64,000 nucleotides of DNA from Tupaia tana (Eukaryota > Chordata > Mammalia > Scandentia > Tupaiidae), in assembly GCA_026018925.1 (NCBI GenBank), contig JAKSZU010000032.1:434001-498000 (forward strand), written 5' to 3'. Shown piece after piece: positions 48,101 through 63,100 of the stretch. The position numbers were made by a program, and so were the translations under genes. Under the pieces are notes generated by a model. It was not told the DNA's origin. It made no database searches and saw only the letters and a program-made list of their open reading frames with translations. The first letter of the stretch is position 1; each line of letters starts with the position of its first letter.

Positions 48101-51100
48101 TCCCCCAAACTAAGTTCAAACCTAACCTAACCTGAAGCCTAACTCAAACAATAGACCTAACCCTAACCCTAGGCGGACACCTTAAGCTCAACCCCAACCC
48201 TAACCTGGCCCTGACGCTAACTCCAACAGTAACAGTTACCCGAAAACTAACAGTAGCCCTAAACTTACTCCCTCAAACTAACTTCAATCCTAACCTAACT
48301 TGAAGCCTAACTCAAACCATAGACCTAACCCTAACCCTAGGCGGACACCTGAAACTCAACCACAACCCTAACCAGACCCTGACGCTATCTCCAACCGTAA
48401 CACTGAACCGAAAACTAACAGTAGCCCTAAACTTACTCCCTCAAACTAATTTCAAACCTACCCGAACCTGGACTTTAACTCAAACCATAGACCTAACCCT
48501 AACCCTAGGCGGACACCTTAAGCTCAACCCCAAACCTAACCTGACCCTGACGCTTACTCCAACCTTAACAGTTAACCGAAAACTAAGAGTAGCCCTAAAC
48601 TGACTCCCTCAAACTAAGTTCAAACCTAACCTAACCTGAAGCCTAAATCAAATCATAGACCTAACCCTAACCCTAGGCGGACACCTAAAGCTTAACCCCC
48701 ACCCTAACCTGACCCTGACGCTTACTCCAACTGTAACAGTTAACCGAAAACTAACAATAGCCCTAAACTTACTCCCTCAAACTAACTTCAAACCTAACCT
48801 AACCTGAAGCCTAAAACAAACCATACACCTAACCCTAACCCTAGGCGGACACCTTAAGCTCAACCCCAACCCTAACTTGGCCCTGACGCTAACTCCAACC
48901 GTAACAGTTACCCGAAAACTAACAGTAGCCCTAAACTTACTGACTCAAACTAAGTTCCAACCTAACCTAACCTGAAGCCTAAATCAAACCATACACCTAA
49001 CCCTAACCCTAGGCGGACAACTGAGGTTCAAACCCAACCCTAACCTGACCCTCAAGCTAACTCCAACTGTAACACTGAACCGAAAACTAACAGTAGCCCT
49101 AAACTTACTCCCTCAAACTAACTTCAAACCTAACCTAACCTGAAGCCTAACTCAAACCACAGACCTAACAATAACCCTAGGCGGACACCTTAAGCTCAAC
49201 CCCAACCCTAACCTGACCCTCACGCTAACTCCAACCGTAACACTGAACCGAAAACTAACAATAGCCCTAAACTTACTCCCTCAAACTAACTTCAAACCTA
49301 ACCTAACCTGAAGGCTAACTCAAACAATAGACCTAAGCATAACCCTAGGCGGACACCTTAAGCTTAACCCCAACCCTAACCTGACCCTGAGGCTAAATCC
49401 AACCGTATCACTGAACCGAAAACTAACAGTGGCCCTAAACTTACTCCCTCAAACTAAGTTCAATCCTAACCTAACCTGAAGCCTAAATGAAACCATAGAC
49501 CTAACCCTAAACCTAGGCGGACACCTTATGCTTAACCCCCACCTTAACCTGACACTGACGCTTACTCCAACCGTAACAGTTAAACGAAAACTAACAGTAG
49601 CCCTAAACTTACTCCCTCAAACTAACTTCAAACCTAACCTAACCTGAAGCCTAACTCAAACCATAGACCTAACCCTTACCCTAGGCGGACACTGGAAGCT
49701 CAACCCCAACCCTAACCTGACCCTGACGCTATCTCCAACCATAACACTGAACCGAAAACTAACAGTAGCCCTAAACTTACTCCCTCATACTAAGTTCAAA
49801 CCTAACCTAACCTGAAGCCTAACTCAAACCACAGACCTAACCCTAACCCTAGGGGGACACCTTAAGCTCAACCCCAACCCTAACCGGACCCTCACGCTAA
49901 CTCCAAACGTAACACTGATCCGAAAACTAACAGTAGCCCTAAACTTACTCCCTCAAACTAAGTTCAATCCTAACCTAACCTGAAGCCTAAATGAAACCAT
50001 AGACCTAACCCTAACCCTAGGCGGACACCTTATGCTTAACCTCCACCCTAACCTGACCCTGACGCTTACTCCAACCGTAACAGTTAAACGAAAACTAACA
50101 GTAACCCTAAACTGACTCCCTCAAGCTAATTTCAAACTTAACCTAACCTGAAGCCTAACTCAAACAATAGACCTAACCCTAACCCTAGGCGGACACCTTA
50201 AGCTTAACCCCAACCCTAACCTGACCCTGAGGCTAAATCGAACCTTAACACTGAACCGAAAACTAACAGTGGCCCTAAACTTACTCCCTCAAACTAAGTT
50301 CAATCCTAACCTAACCTGAAGCCTAAATGAAACCATAGACCTAACCCTAATCCTAGGCGGACACCTTATGCTTAACCCCCACCCTAACCTGACACTGACG
50401 CTTATTCCAACCGTAACAGTTAAACGAAAACTAACAGTAGCCCTAAACTTACTCCCTCAAACTAAGTTCAAACCTAACCTAACCTGAAGCCTAAATCAAA
50501 CCATACACCTAACCCTAACCCTAGGCGGACACCTGAAGCTCAACCCCAAACCTAACCTGACCCTGACGCTTACTCCAACAGTAACAGTTAACCGAAAACT
50601 AACAGTAGCCCTAGACTGACTCTCTCAAACTAAGTTCAAACCTAACCTAACCTGAAGCCTAACTCAAACCATAGACCTAACCCTAACCCTAGGCGGACAA
50701 CTGAAGCTCAATCACAACCCTAACCTGACCCTGACGCTATCTCCAACCGTAACACTGAACCGAAAACTAACATACCCCAAAACTTGCTCCCTCAAACTAA
50801 GTTCAAACCTAACCTAACCTGTAGCGTAACTCAAACGACAGACCTAACCCTAACCCTAGGAGGACACCTTAAGCTCAACCCCAACACTACCCTGACCATG
50901 ACGCTTACTCCAACCGTAACACTGAACCGAAAACTAACAGTAGCCCTAAACTTACTCCCTCAAACTAACTTCAAACCTAACCTAACCTGAAGCCTAAATC
51001 AAACTATACACCTAACCCTAACCCTAGGCGGACACCTTAAGCTCAACCCCAACCCTAACCTGACCTCCAGGGTAACTCCAACCATATCACTGAACCGAAA

Positions 51101-54100
51101 ACTAAGAGTAGTCCTAAACTTACTCCCTCAAACTAAGTTCAATCCTAACCTAACCTGAAGCCTAAATGAATCCATAGACCTAACCCTAACCCTAGGCGGA
51201 CACCTTATGCTTAACCCCCACCCTAACCTGACCCTGACGCTTATTCCAACCGTAACAGTTAAACGAATACTAACAGTAGCCCTAAACTTACTCCCTCAAA
51301 CTAAGTTCAAACCTAACCTAACCTGAAGCCTAAATCAAACCATACACCTAAACCTAACTCTAGGCGGACACCATAAGCTCAACCCCAAACCTAACCTGAC
51401 CCTGACGCTTACTCCAACGGTAACAGTTAACCAAAAAATAACAGTAGCCCTAAACTGACTCCCTCAAACTAAGTTCAAACCTAACCTAACCTGAAGCCTA
51501 AATCAAATCATAGACCTAACCCTAATCCTAGGCGGACACCTTATGCTTAACCCCCACCCTAACCTGACCCTGACGCTTACTCCAACTGTAACAGTTAACC
51601 GAAAACTAACAGTAGACCTAAACTTACTCCCTCAAACTAACTTCAAACCTAACCTAACCTGAAGCCTAATTCAAACAATACACCTAAACCTAACCCTAGG
51701 CGTACACCTTAAGCTCAACCCCAACCCTAACCTGGCCCTGACGCTAACTCCAACAGTAACAGTTACCCGAAAACTAACATTAGCCCTAAACTTACTCCCT
51801 CAAACTAACTTCAAACCTAACCTAACTTGAAGCCTAACTCAAACCATAGACCTAACCCTAACCCTACGCGGACACCTGAAGCTCAATCACAACCCTAACC
51901 TCACCCTGACGCTATCTCCAACCGTAACACTGAACCGAAATCTAACAGTACCCCAAAACTTACTCCCTCAAACTAAGTTCAAACCTAACCTAACCTGTAG
52001 CCTAACTCAAACCACAGACCTAATCCTAAAAATAACCCTAGGAGGACACCTTAAGCTCAACCCCAACCCTAAACTGACCCTCACGCTAACTCCAACCGTA
52101 ACACTGAACCGAAAACTAACAGTAGCCCTAAACTTACTCCCTCAAACTAAGTTCAAACCTAACCTAACCTGAAGCCTAACTCAAACAATAGACCTAACCC
52201 TAACCCTAGGCGGACACCTTAAGCTTGACCCCAACCCTAACCTGACCCTGAGCCTAAATTCAACCGTAACACTGAACCAAAAAATACAATAGGCATAAAC
52301 TTACTCCCTCAAACTAAGTTCCAACCTAACCTAACCTGAAGCCTAACTCAAACCATAGACCTAACCCTAACCCTAGGCGGACACCTTAAGATCAACCCCA
52401 ACCCTAACCTGGCCCTGACGCTAACTCCAACAGTAACAGTTACCCGAAAATTAACAGTAGCCCTAAACTTACTCCCTCAAACTAACTTCAAACCTAACCT
52501 AACTTTAAGCCTAACTCAAACCATAGACCTAACCCTAACCCTAGTCGGACACCTGAAACTCAACCACAATCCTAACCAGACCCTGACGCTATCTCCATCC
52601 GTAACACTGAACCGAAAACTAACAGTAGCCCTAAACTTACTCCCTCAAACTAAGTTCAAACCGAACCTAACCTGAAGCCTAAATGAAACCATAGACCTAA
52701 CCCTAACCCTAGGCGGACACCTTAAGTTTAACCCCAACCCTAACCTGACCCTGACGCTAACTCCAACAGTAACAGTTACCTGAAAACTAACAGTAGCCCT
52801 AAACTTACTCCCTCAAACTAACTTCAAACCTAACCTAATTTGAAGCCTAACTCAATCCATAGACCTAACCCTAACCCTAGGCGGACACCTTAAGCTTAAC
52901 CCCAACCCTAACCTGACCCTGAGGCTAAATCGAACTGTAACACTGAACCGAAAACTAACAGTGGCCCCAGACTTACTCCCTCAAACTAAGTTCTATGCTA
53001 ACCTAACCTGAATCCTAAATGAAACCATAGACCTAACCCTAACCCTAGGCGGACACCTTAAGCTCAACCCCAACCCTAACCTGACCCTCACGCTAACTCC
53101 AACCGTAACACTGTACCGAAAACTAACAGTAGCCCTAAACTTACTCCCTCAAACTAAGTTCAAACCTAACCTAACCTGAAGCCTAATCCAAACAATAGAC
53201 CTAACCCTAACCCTAGGCGGACACCTTAAGCTTGACCCCAACCCTAACCTGACCCAGAGGCTAAATTCAACCGTAACACTGCACTGAAAAATACAATAGG
53301 CCTAAACTTACTCCCTCAAACTAAGTTCAAACCTAACCTAAACTGAAGCCTAACTCAAACCATAGACCTAACCCTAACCCTAGGCGGACACCTTATGCTT
53401 AACCCCCACCCTAACTTGACCCTGACGCTTATTCCAACCGTAACAGTTAAACGAAAACTAACAGTAGCCCTAAACTGTCTCCCACAAATTAAGTTCAAAC
53501 CTAACCTAACCTGAAGCCTAACTCAAACAATAGACCTAACCCTAACCCTAGGCGGACACCTTAAGCTCAACCCCAACCCTAACCTGACCCTGACGCTTAC
53601 TCCAACCTTAACAGTTAACCGAAAACTAACAGTAGCCCTAAACTTACTCCCTCAAACTAACTTCAAACCTAACCTAACTTGAAGCCTAACTCAATCCATA
53701 GACCTAACCCTAACCCTAGGCGGACACCTGAAACTCAACCACAACCCTAACCACACCCTGACGCTATCTCCAACTGTAACACTGAACCGAAAACTAACAG
53801 TAGCCCTAAACTTACTCCCTCAAACTAAGTTCAAACCTAACCTAACCTGAAGCCTCACTCAAAGCACAGACCTAACCCTAACCCTAGGAGGACACCTTAA
53901 GCTCAACCCCAACCCTAACCTGACCCTCACGCTAACTCCAAATGTAACACTGTACCGAAAACTAACAGTAGCCCAAAACTTACTCCCTCAAACTAAGTTC
54001 AAACCTAACCTAACCTGAAGCCTAACTCAAACAATAGACCTAACCCTAACCCTAGGCGGACACCTTAAGCTTGACCCCAACCCTATCCTGACCCTGACGC

Positions 54101-57100
54101 TTACTCCAACCGTAACAGTTAACCGAAAACTAACAGTAGCCCTAAACTTACTCCCTCAAACTAAGTTCAAACCTAACCTAACCTGAAGCCTAAATCAAAC
54201 CATACACATAACCCTAACCCTAGGCGGACACCTTAAGCTCAACCCCAAACCTAACCTGACACTGACGCTTACTCCAACCTTAACAGTTAACCGAAAACTA
54301 ACAGTAGCCCTAAACTGACTCCCTCAAACTAAATTCAAATCTAACCTAACCTGAAGCCTAAATCAAACCATACACCTAACCCTAACCCTAGGCGGACACC
54401 TTATGCTTAACCCCCACCCTATCCTGAACCTGACGCTTACTCCAACTGTAACAGTTAACCGAAAACTAACAATAGCCCTAAACTTACTCCCTCAAACTAA
54501 CTTCAAACCTAACCTAACCTGAAGCCTAACTCAAACCATAGACCTAACCCTAACCCTAGGCGGACACTGGAAGCTCAACCCCAACCCTAACCTGACCCTG
54601 ACGCTATCTCCAACCATAACACTGAACCGAAAACTAACAGTAGCCCTAAACTTACTCCCTCAAACTAAGTTCAAACCTAACCTAACCTGAAGCCTAACTC
54701 AAACCACAGACCTAACCCTAACCCTAGGCGGACACCTTAAGCTCTACCCCAACCCTAACCGGACCCTCACGCTAACTCCAAACGTAACACTGATCCGAAA
54801 ACTAACAGTAGCCCTAAACTTACTCCCTCAAACTAAGTTCAATCCTAACCTAACCTGAAGCCTAAATGAAACCATAGACCGAACCCTAACCCTAGGCGGA
54901 CACCTTATGCTTAACCTCCACCCTAACCTGACCCTGACGCTTACTCCAACCGTAACAGTTAAACGAAAACTAACAGTAACCCTAAACTGACTCCCTCAAG
55001 CTAAGTTCAAACTTAACCTAACCTGAAGCCTAACTCAAACAATAGACCTAACCCTAACCCTAGGCGGACACCTTAAGCTTAACCCCAACCCTAACCTGAC
55101 CCTGAGGCTAAATCGTACCTTAACACTGATCCGAAAACTAACAGTGGCCCTAAACTTACTCCCTCAAACTAAGTTCAATCCTAACCTAACCTGAAGCCTA
55201 AATGAAACCATACACCTCAACCTAACCCTAGGCGGACACCATAAGCTCAACCCCAAACCTAAGCTGACCCTGACGCTTACTCCAACCGTAACAGTTAACC
55301 GAAAAATAACAGTAGCCCTAAACTGACTCCCTCAAACTAAGTTCAAACCTAACCTAACCTGAAGCCTAAATCAAATCATAGACCTAACCCTAATCCTAGG
55401 CGGACACCTTATGCTTAACCCCCACCCTAACCTGACCCTGACGCTTACTCCAACTGTAACAGTTAACCGAAAACTAACAGTAGACCTAAACTTACTCCCT
55501 CAAACTAACTTCAAACCTAACCTAACCGGAAGCCTAATTCAAACCATACACCTAAACCTAACCCTAGGCGTACACCTTAAGCTCAACCCCAACCCTAACC
55601 TGGCCCTGATGCTAACTCCAACAGTAACAGTTACCCGAAAACTAACATTAGCCCTAAACTTACTCCCTCAAACTAACTTCAAACCTAACCTAACTTGAAG
55701 CCTAACTCAAACCATAGACCTAACCCTAACCCTACGCGGACACCGGAAGCTCAATCACAACCCTAACCTCACCCTGACGCTATCTCCAACCGTAACACTG
55801 AACCGAAAACTAACAGTACCCCAAAACTTACTCCCTCAAACTAAGTTCAAACCTAACCTAACCTGTAGCCTAACTCAAACCACAGACTTAATCCTAAAAA
55901 TAACCCTAGGAGGACACCTTAAGCTCAACCCCAACCCTAAACTGACCCTCACGCTAACTCCAACCGTAACACTGAACCGAAAACTAACAGTAGCCCTAAA
56001 CTTACTCCCTCAACCTAAGTTCAAACCTAACCTAACCTGAAGCCTAACTCAAACAATAGACCTAACCCTAACCCTAGGCGGACACCTTAAGCTTGACCCC
56101 AACCCTAACCTGACCCTGAGCCTAAATTCAACCGTAACACTGAACCAAAAAATACAATAGGCATAAACTTACTCCCTCAAACTAAGTTCCAACCTAACCT
56201 AACCTGAAGCCTAACTCAAACCATAGACCTAACCCTAACCCTAGGCGGACACCTGAATCTCAACCCCAACCCTAACTTGACCATGACGCTATCTCCAACC
56301 GTAACACTGAACCGAAAACTAACAGTAGCCCTAAACTGACTCCCTCAAACTAAGTTCAAACCTAACCTAACCTGAAGCCTAAATCAAATCATAGACCTAA
56401 CCCTAACCGTAGGCGGACACCTTAAGCTTAACCCCCACCCTACCCTGACCATGACGCTTACTCCAACTGTAACAGTTAACCGAAAACTAACAGTAGCCCT
56501 AAACTTACTCCCTCAAACTAACTTCAAACCTAACCTAAACTGAAGCCTAAATCAAACCATACACCTAACCCTAAACCTAGGCGGACACCTTAAGCTTAAC
56601 CCCAACCCTAACCTGACCCTGAGGCTAAATCGAACCTTAACACTGAACCGACATCTAACAGTGGCCCTAAACTTACTCCCTCAAACTAAGTTCAATCCTA
56701 ACCTAACCTGAAGCCTAAATGAAACCATAGACCTAACCCTAATCCTAGGCGGACACCTTATGCTTAACCCCCACCCTAACCTGACCCTGACGCTTACTCC
56801 AACCGTAACAGTTAAACGAAAACTAACAGTAGCCCTAAACTTACTCCCTCAAACTAAGTTCAAACCTAACCTAACCTGAAGCCTAAATCAAACCATACAC
56901 CTAACCCTAACCCTAGGAGGACACCTGAAGCCTAACCCCAAACCTAACCTGACCCTGACGCTTACTCCAACAGTAACAGTTAACCGAAAACTAACAGTAG
57001 CCCTAGAATGACTCCCTCAAACTAAGTTCAAACCTAACCTAACCTGAAGCCTAACTCAAACCATAGACCTAACCATAACCCTAGGAGGACACCTGAAGCT

Positions 57101-60100
57101 CAATCACAACCCTAACCTGACCCTGACGCTATCTACAACCGTAACACTGAACCGAAAACTAACATACCCCAAAACTTACTCCCACAAACTAAGTTCAAAC
57201 CTAACCTAACCTGTAGCATAACTCAAACGACAGACCTAACCCTAACCCTAGGAGGACACCTTAAGCTCAACCCCAACACTACACTGACCCTCACGCTAAC
57301 TCTAACCGTAACACTGAACCGAAAACTAACAGTAGCCCTAAACTTACTCCCTCAAACTAAGTTCAAACCTAACCTAACCTGAAGCCTAATTCAAACAACA
57401 GACCTAACCCTAACCCTAGGCGGACACCTTAAGCTTGAACCCAACCCTAACCTGACCCAGAGGCTAAATTCAACAGTAACACTGCACCGAAAAATACAAT
57501 AGGCCTAAACTTACTCCCTCAAACTAAGTTCAAACCTAACCTAACCTGAAGCCTAACTCAAACCATAGACCTAACCCTAACCCTAGGCGGACACCTGAAT
57601 CTCAACCCCAACCCTAACTTGACCATGACGCTATCTCCAACCGTAACACTGAACCGAAAACTAACAGTAGCCCTAAACTTACTCCCTCAAACTAAGTTCA
57701 AACCTAACCTAACCTGAACCCTAACTCAAATCACAGACCTAACCCTAACCCTAGGCGGACACCTTAAGCTCAACCCCAACCCTAACCTGGCCCTGACTCT
57801 AACTCCAACCGTAACAGTTACCCGAAAACTAACAGTAGCCCTAAACTTACTGCCTAAAACTAAGTTACAACCTAACCTAACCTGAAGCCTAAATCAAACC
57901 ATACACCTAACCCTAACCCTAGGCGGACACCTGAAGTTCAAACCCAACCCTAACATGACCCTCACGCTAACTCCAACCGTAACACTGAACCGAAAACTAA
58001 CAGTAGCCCTAAACTTAATCCCTCAAACTAAGTTCAAACCTAACCTATCCTGAAGCCTAACTCAAACCATAGACCTAACCCTAACCCTAGGCGGACACCT
58101 GAAGCTCAACCCAAACCTAACCTGACCCTGACGCTATCTCAAACCGTAACACTGAACCGAAAACTAACAGTAGCCCTAAACTTACTCCCTCAAACTAAGT
58201 TCAAACCTAACCTAACCTGAAGCCTAACTCAAACCACAGACCTAACCCTAACCCTAGGTGGACACCTTAAGCTCAACCCCAACCCTAACCGGACCCTCAC
58301 GCTAACTCCTAACGTAACATTGAACCGAAAACTAACAGTAGCCCTAAACTTACTCCCTCAAACTAAGTTCAATCCTAACCTAACCTGAAGCCTAATTGAA
58401 ACCATAGACCTAACCCTAACCCTAGGCGGACACCTTATGCTTAACCCCCACCCTAACCTGACCCTGACACTTACTCCAACCGTAACAGTTAAACGAAAAG
58501 TAACAGTAGCTCTAAACTTACTCCCTGAAACTAAGTTCAAACCTAACCTAACCTGAAGCCTAAATCAAACCATACACCTAACCCTAACCCTAGGCGGACA
58601 CCTGAAGCTCAACCCCAAACCTAACCTGACCCTGACGCTTACTCCAACAGTAACAGTTAACCGAAAACTAACAGTAGCCCTAGACTGACTCCCTCAAACT
58701 AAGTTCAAACCTAACCTAACCTGAAGCCTAACTCAAACCATAGACCTAACCCTAACCCTAGGCGGACACCTGAAGCTCAATCACAACCCTAACCTGACCC
58801 TGACGCTATCTCCAACCGTAACACTGAACCAAAAACTAACATACCCCAAAACTTACTCCCTCAAACTAAGTTCAAAACTAACCTAACCTGTAGCGTAACT
58901 CAAACGACAGACCTAACCCTAACCCTAGGAGGACACCTTAAGCTCTACCCCAACACTACACTGACCCTCACGCTATCTCCAACCGTAACACTGAACCGAA
59001 AACTAACAGTAGCCCTAAACTTACTACCTCAAACTAAGTTCAAACCTAACCTAACCTGAAGCCTAATTCAAACAATAGACCTAAACCTAACCCTAGGCGG
59101 ACACCTTAAGCTCAACCCCAACCCTAACCTGGCCCTGACGCTAACTCCAACAGTAACAGTTACCCGAAAACTAACAGTAGCCCTAAACTTACTCCCTCAA
59201 ACTAACTTCAAACCTAACCTAACTTGAAGGCTAACTCAAACCATAGACCTAACCCTAACACTAGGCGGACACCTGAAACTCAACCACAACCCTAACCAGA
59301 CCCTGACGCTATCTCCAACCATAACACTGAACCGAAAACTAACAGTAGCCCTAAACTTACTCCCTCAAACTAAGTTCAAACCTAACCTAACCTGAAGCCT
59401 CACTCAAACCACAGACCTAACCCTAACCCTAGGAGGACACCTTAAGCTCAACCCCAACCCTAACCTGACCCTCACGCTAACTCCAACCGTAACACTGTAC
59501 CGAAAACTAACAGTAGCCCTAAACTTACTCCCTCAAACTAAGTTCAAACCTAACCTAACCTGAAGCCTAACTCAAAGAATAGACCTAATCCTAACCCTAG
59601 GAGGACACCTTAAGCTTGACCCCAACCCTATCCTGACCATGACGCTTACTCCAACCGTAACAGTTAACCGAAAACTAACAGTAGCCCTAAACTTACTCCC
59701 TCAAACTAAGTTCAAACCTAACCTAACCTGAAGCCTAAATCAAACCATACACATAACCCTAACCCTAGGCGGACACCTTAAGCTCAACCCCAAAACTAAC
59801 CTGACCCTGACGCTTACTCCAACCTTAACAGTTGACCGAAAACTAACAGTAGCCCTAAACTGACTCCCTCAAACTAAGTTCAAACCTAACCTAACCTGAA
59901 GCCTAACTCAAACCATAGACCTAACCCTAACCCTAGGCGGACACTGGAAGCTCAACCCCAACCCTAACCTGACCCTGACGCTATCTCCAAACATAACACT
60001 GAACCGAAAACTAACAGTAGCCCTAAACTTACTCCCTCAAACTAAGTTCAAACCTAACCTCACCTGAAGCCTAACTCAAACCACAGACCTAACCCTAACC

Positions 60101-63100
60101 CTAGGCGGACACCTTAAGTTTGACCCCAACCCTAATCTGACCCAGAGGCTAAATTCAACCGTAACACTGCACCGAAAAATACAATAGGCCTAAACTTACT
60201 CCCTCATACTAAGTTCAAACCTAACCTAACCTGAAGCCTAACTCAAACCATAGACCTAACCCTAACCCTAGGCGGACACCTGAATCTCAACCCCAACCCT
60301 AACTTGACCATGACGCTATCTCCAACAGTAACACTGAACCGAAAACTAACAGTAGCCCTAAACTTACTCCCTCAAACTAAGTTCAAACCTAACCTAACCT
60401 GAAGCATAAATGAAACCATAGACCTAACCCTAACCCTAGGCGGACACCTTATGCTTAACCCCCACCCTAACTTGACCCTGACGCTTATTCCAACCGTAAC
60501 AGTTAAACGAAAACTAACAGTAGCCCTAAACTGTCTCCCACAAACTAAGTTCAAACCTAACCTAACCTGAAGCCTAACTCAAACAATAGACCTAACCCTA
60601 ACCCTAGGCGGACACCTTAAGCTTGACCCCAACCCTAACCTGACGCAGAGGCTAAATTCAACCGTAACACTGCACCGAAAAATACAATAGGCCTAAACTT
60701 ACTCCCTCAAACTAAGTTCAAACCTAACCTAACCTGAAGCCTAACTCAAACCATAGACCTAACCCTAACCCTAGGCGGACACCTGAATCTCAACCCCAAC
60801 CCTAACTTGACCCTGACGCTTATTCCAACCGTAACAGTTAAACGAAAACTAACAGTAGCCCTAAACTGTCTCCCACAAACTAAGTTGAAACCTAACCTAA
60901 CGTGAAGCCTAACTCAAACAATAGACCTAACCCTAACCCTAGGCGGACACCTTAAGCACAACCCCAACCCTAACCAGGCCCTGACGCTAACTCCAACAGT
61001 AACAGTTACCCGAAAACTAACAGTAGCCCTAAACTTACTCCCTCAAACTAACTTCAAACCTAACCTAACTTGGAGCCTAACTCAACCATAGACCTAACCC
61101 TAACCCTAGGCGGACACCTGAAACTCAACCACAACCCTAACCAGACCCTGACGCTATCTCCAACCAAAACACTGAACCGAAAACTAACAGTAGCCCTAAA
61201 CTTACTCCCTCAAACTAAGTTCAAACCTAACCTAACCTGAAGCCTCACTCAAACCACAGACCTAACCCTAACCCTAGGAAGACACCTTAAGCTCAACCCC
61301 AACCCTAACCTGACCCTCACGCTAACTCCAACCGTAACACTGTACCGAAAACTAACAGTAGCCCTAAACATACTCCCTCAAACTAAGTTCAAACCTAACC
61401 TAACCTGAAGCCTAACTCAAACAATAGACCTAACCCTAACCCTAGGCGGACACCTTAAGCTTGACTCCAACCCTATCCTGACCCTGACGCTTACTCCAAC
61501 CGTAACAGTTAACCGAAAACTAACAGTAGCCCTAAACTTACTCCCTCAAACTAAGTTAAAACCTAACCTAACCTGAAGCCTAAATCAAACCATACACATA
61601 AACTTAACCCTAGGCGGACACCTTAAGCTCAACCCCAAACCTAACCTGACCCTGACGCTTACTCCAACCTTAACAGTTAACCGAAAACTAACAGTAGCCC
61701 TAAACTGACTCCCTCAAACTAAGTTCAAACCTAACCTAACCTGAAGCCGAAATCAAATCATAGACCTAACCCTAACCCTAGGCGGACAGCTTATGCTTAA
61801 CCCCCACCCTAACCTGACCCTGACGCTAACTCCAACCGTAACAGTTACTCGAAAACTAACAGTAGCCCTAAACTTACTGCCTCAAACTAAGTTCCAACCT
61901 AACCTAACCTGAAGCCTAAATCAAACCATACACCTAAACCTAACCCTAGGCGGACACCTGAGGTTCAAACCCAACCCTAACCTGACCCTCACGCTAACTC
62001 CAACTGTAACACTGAACCGAAAACTAACAGTAGCCCTAAACTTACTCCCTCAAACTAAGTTCAAACCTAACCTAACCTGAAGCCTAACTCAAACGACAGA
62101 CCTAACAATAACCCTAGGCGGACACCTTAAGCTCAACCCCAACCCTAACCTGACCCTCACTCTAACTCCAACCGTAACACTGAACCGAAAACTAACAATA
62201 GCCCTAAACTTACTCCCTCAAACTAACTTCAATCCTAATCTAACCTGAAGCCTAACTCAAACAATAGACCTAACCCTAACCCTAGGGGGTCACCTTAAGC
62301 TCAACCCCAAACCTAACCTGACCATGACGCTTACTCCAACGGTAACAGTTAACCGAAAACTAACAGTAGCCCTAAACTTACTCCCTCAAACTAACTTCAA
62401 ACCTAACCTAACCTGAAGCCTAACTCAAACCATAGACCTAACCCTAACCCTAGGCGGACACTGGAAGCTCAACCCCAACCCTAACCTGACCCTGACGCTA
62501 TCTCCAAACATAACACTGAACCGAAAACTAACAGTAGCCCTAAACTTACTCCCTCAAACTAAGTTCAAACCTAACCTAACCTGAAGCCTTACTCAAACCA
62601 CAGACCTAACCCTAACCCTAGGCAGACACCTTAAGCTCAACCCCAACCCTAACCGGACCCTCACGCTAACTCCAAACGTAACACTGATCCGAAAACTAAC
62701 AGTAGCCCTAAACTTACTCCCTCAAATTAAGTTCAATCCTAACCTAACCTGAAGCCTAAATGAAACCATAGACCGAACCCTAACCCTAGGCGGACACCTT
62801 ATGCTTAACCTCCACCCTAACCTGACCCTGACGCTTACTCCAACCGTAACAGTTAAACGAAAACTAACAGTAACCCTAAACTGACTCCCTCATGCTAAGT
62901 TCAAACTTAACCTAACCTGAAGCCTAACTCAAACAATAGACCTAACCCTAACCCTAGGCGGACACCTTAAGCTTAACCCCAACCCTAACCTGACCCTGAG
63001 GCAAAATCGAACCTTAACACTGAACCGAAAATTAACAGTGGCCCTAAACTTACTCCCTCAAACTAAGTTCAATCCTATCCTAACCTGAAGTCTAAATGAA

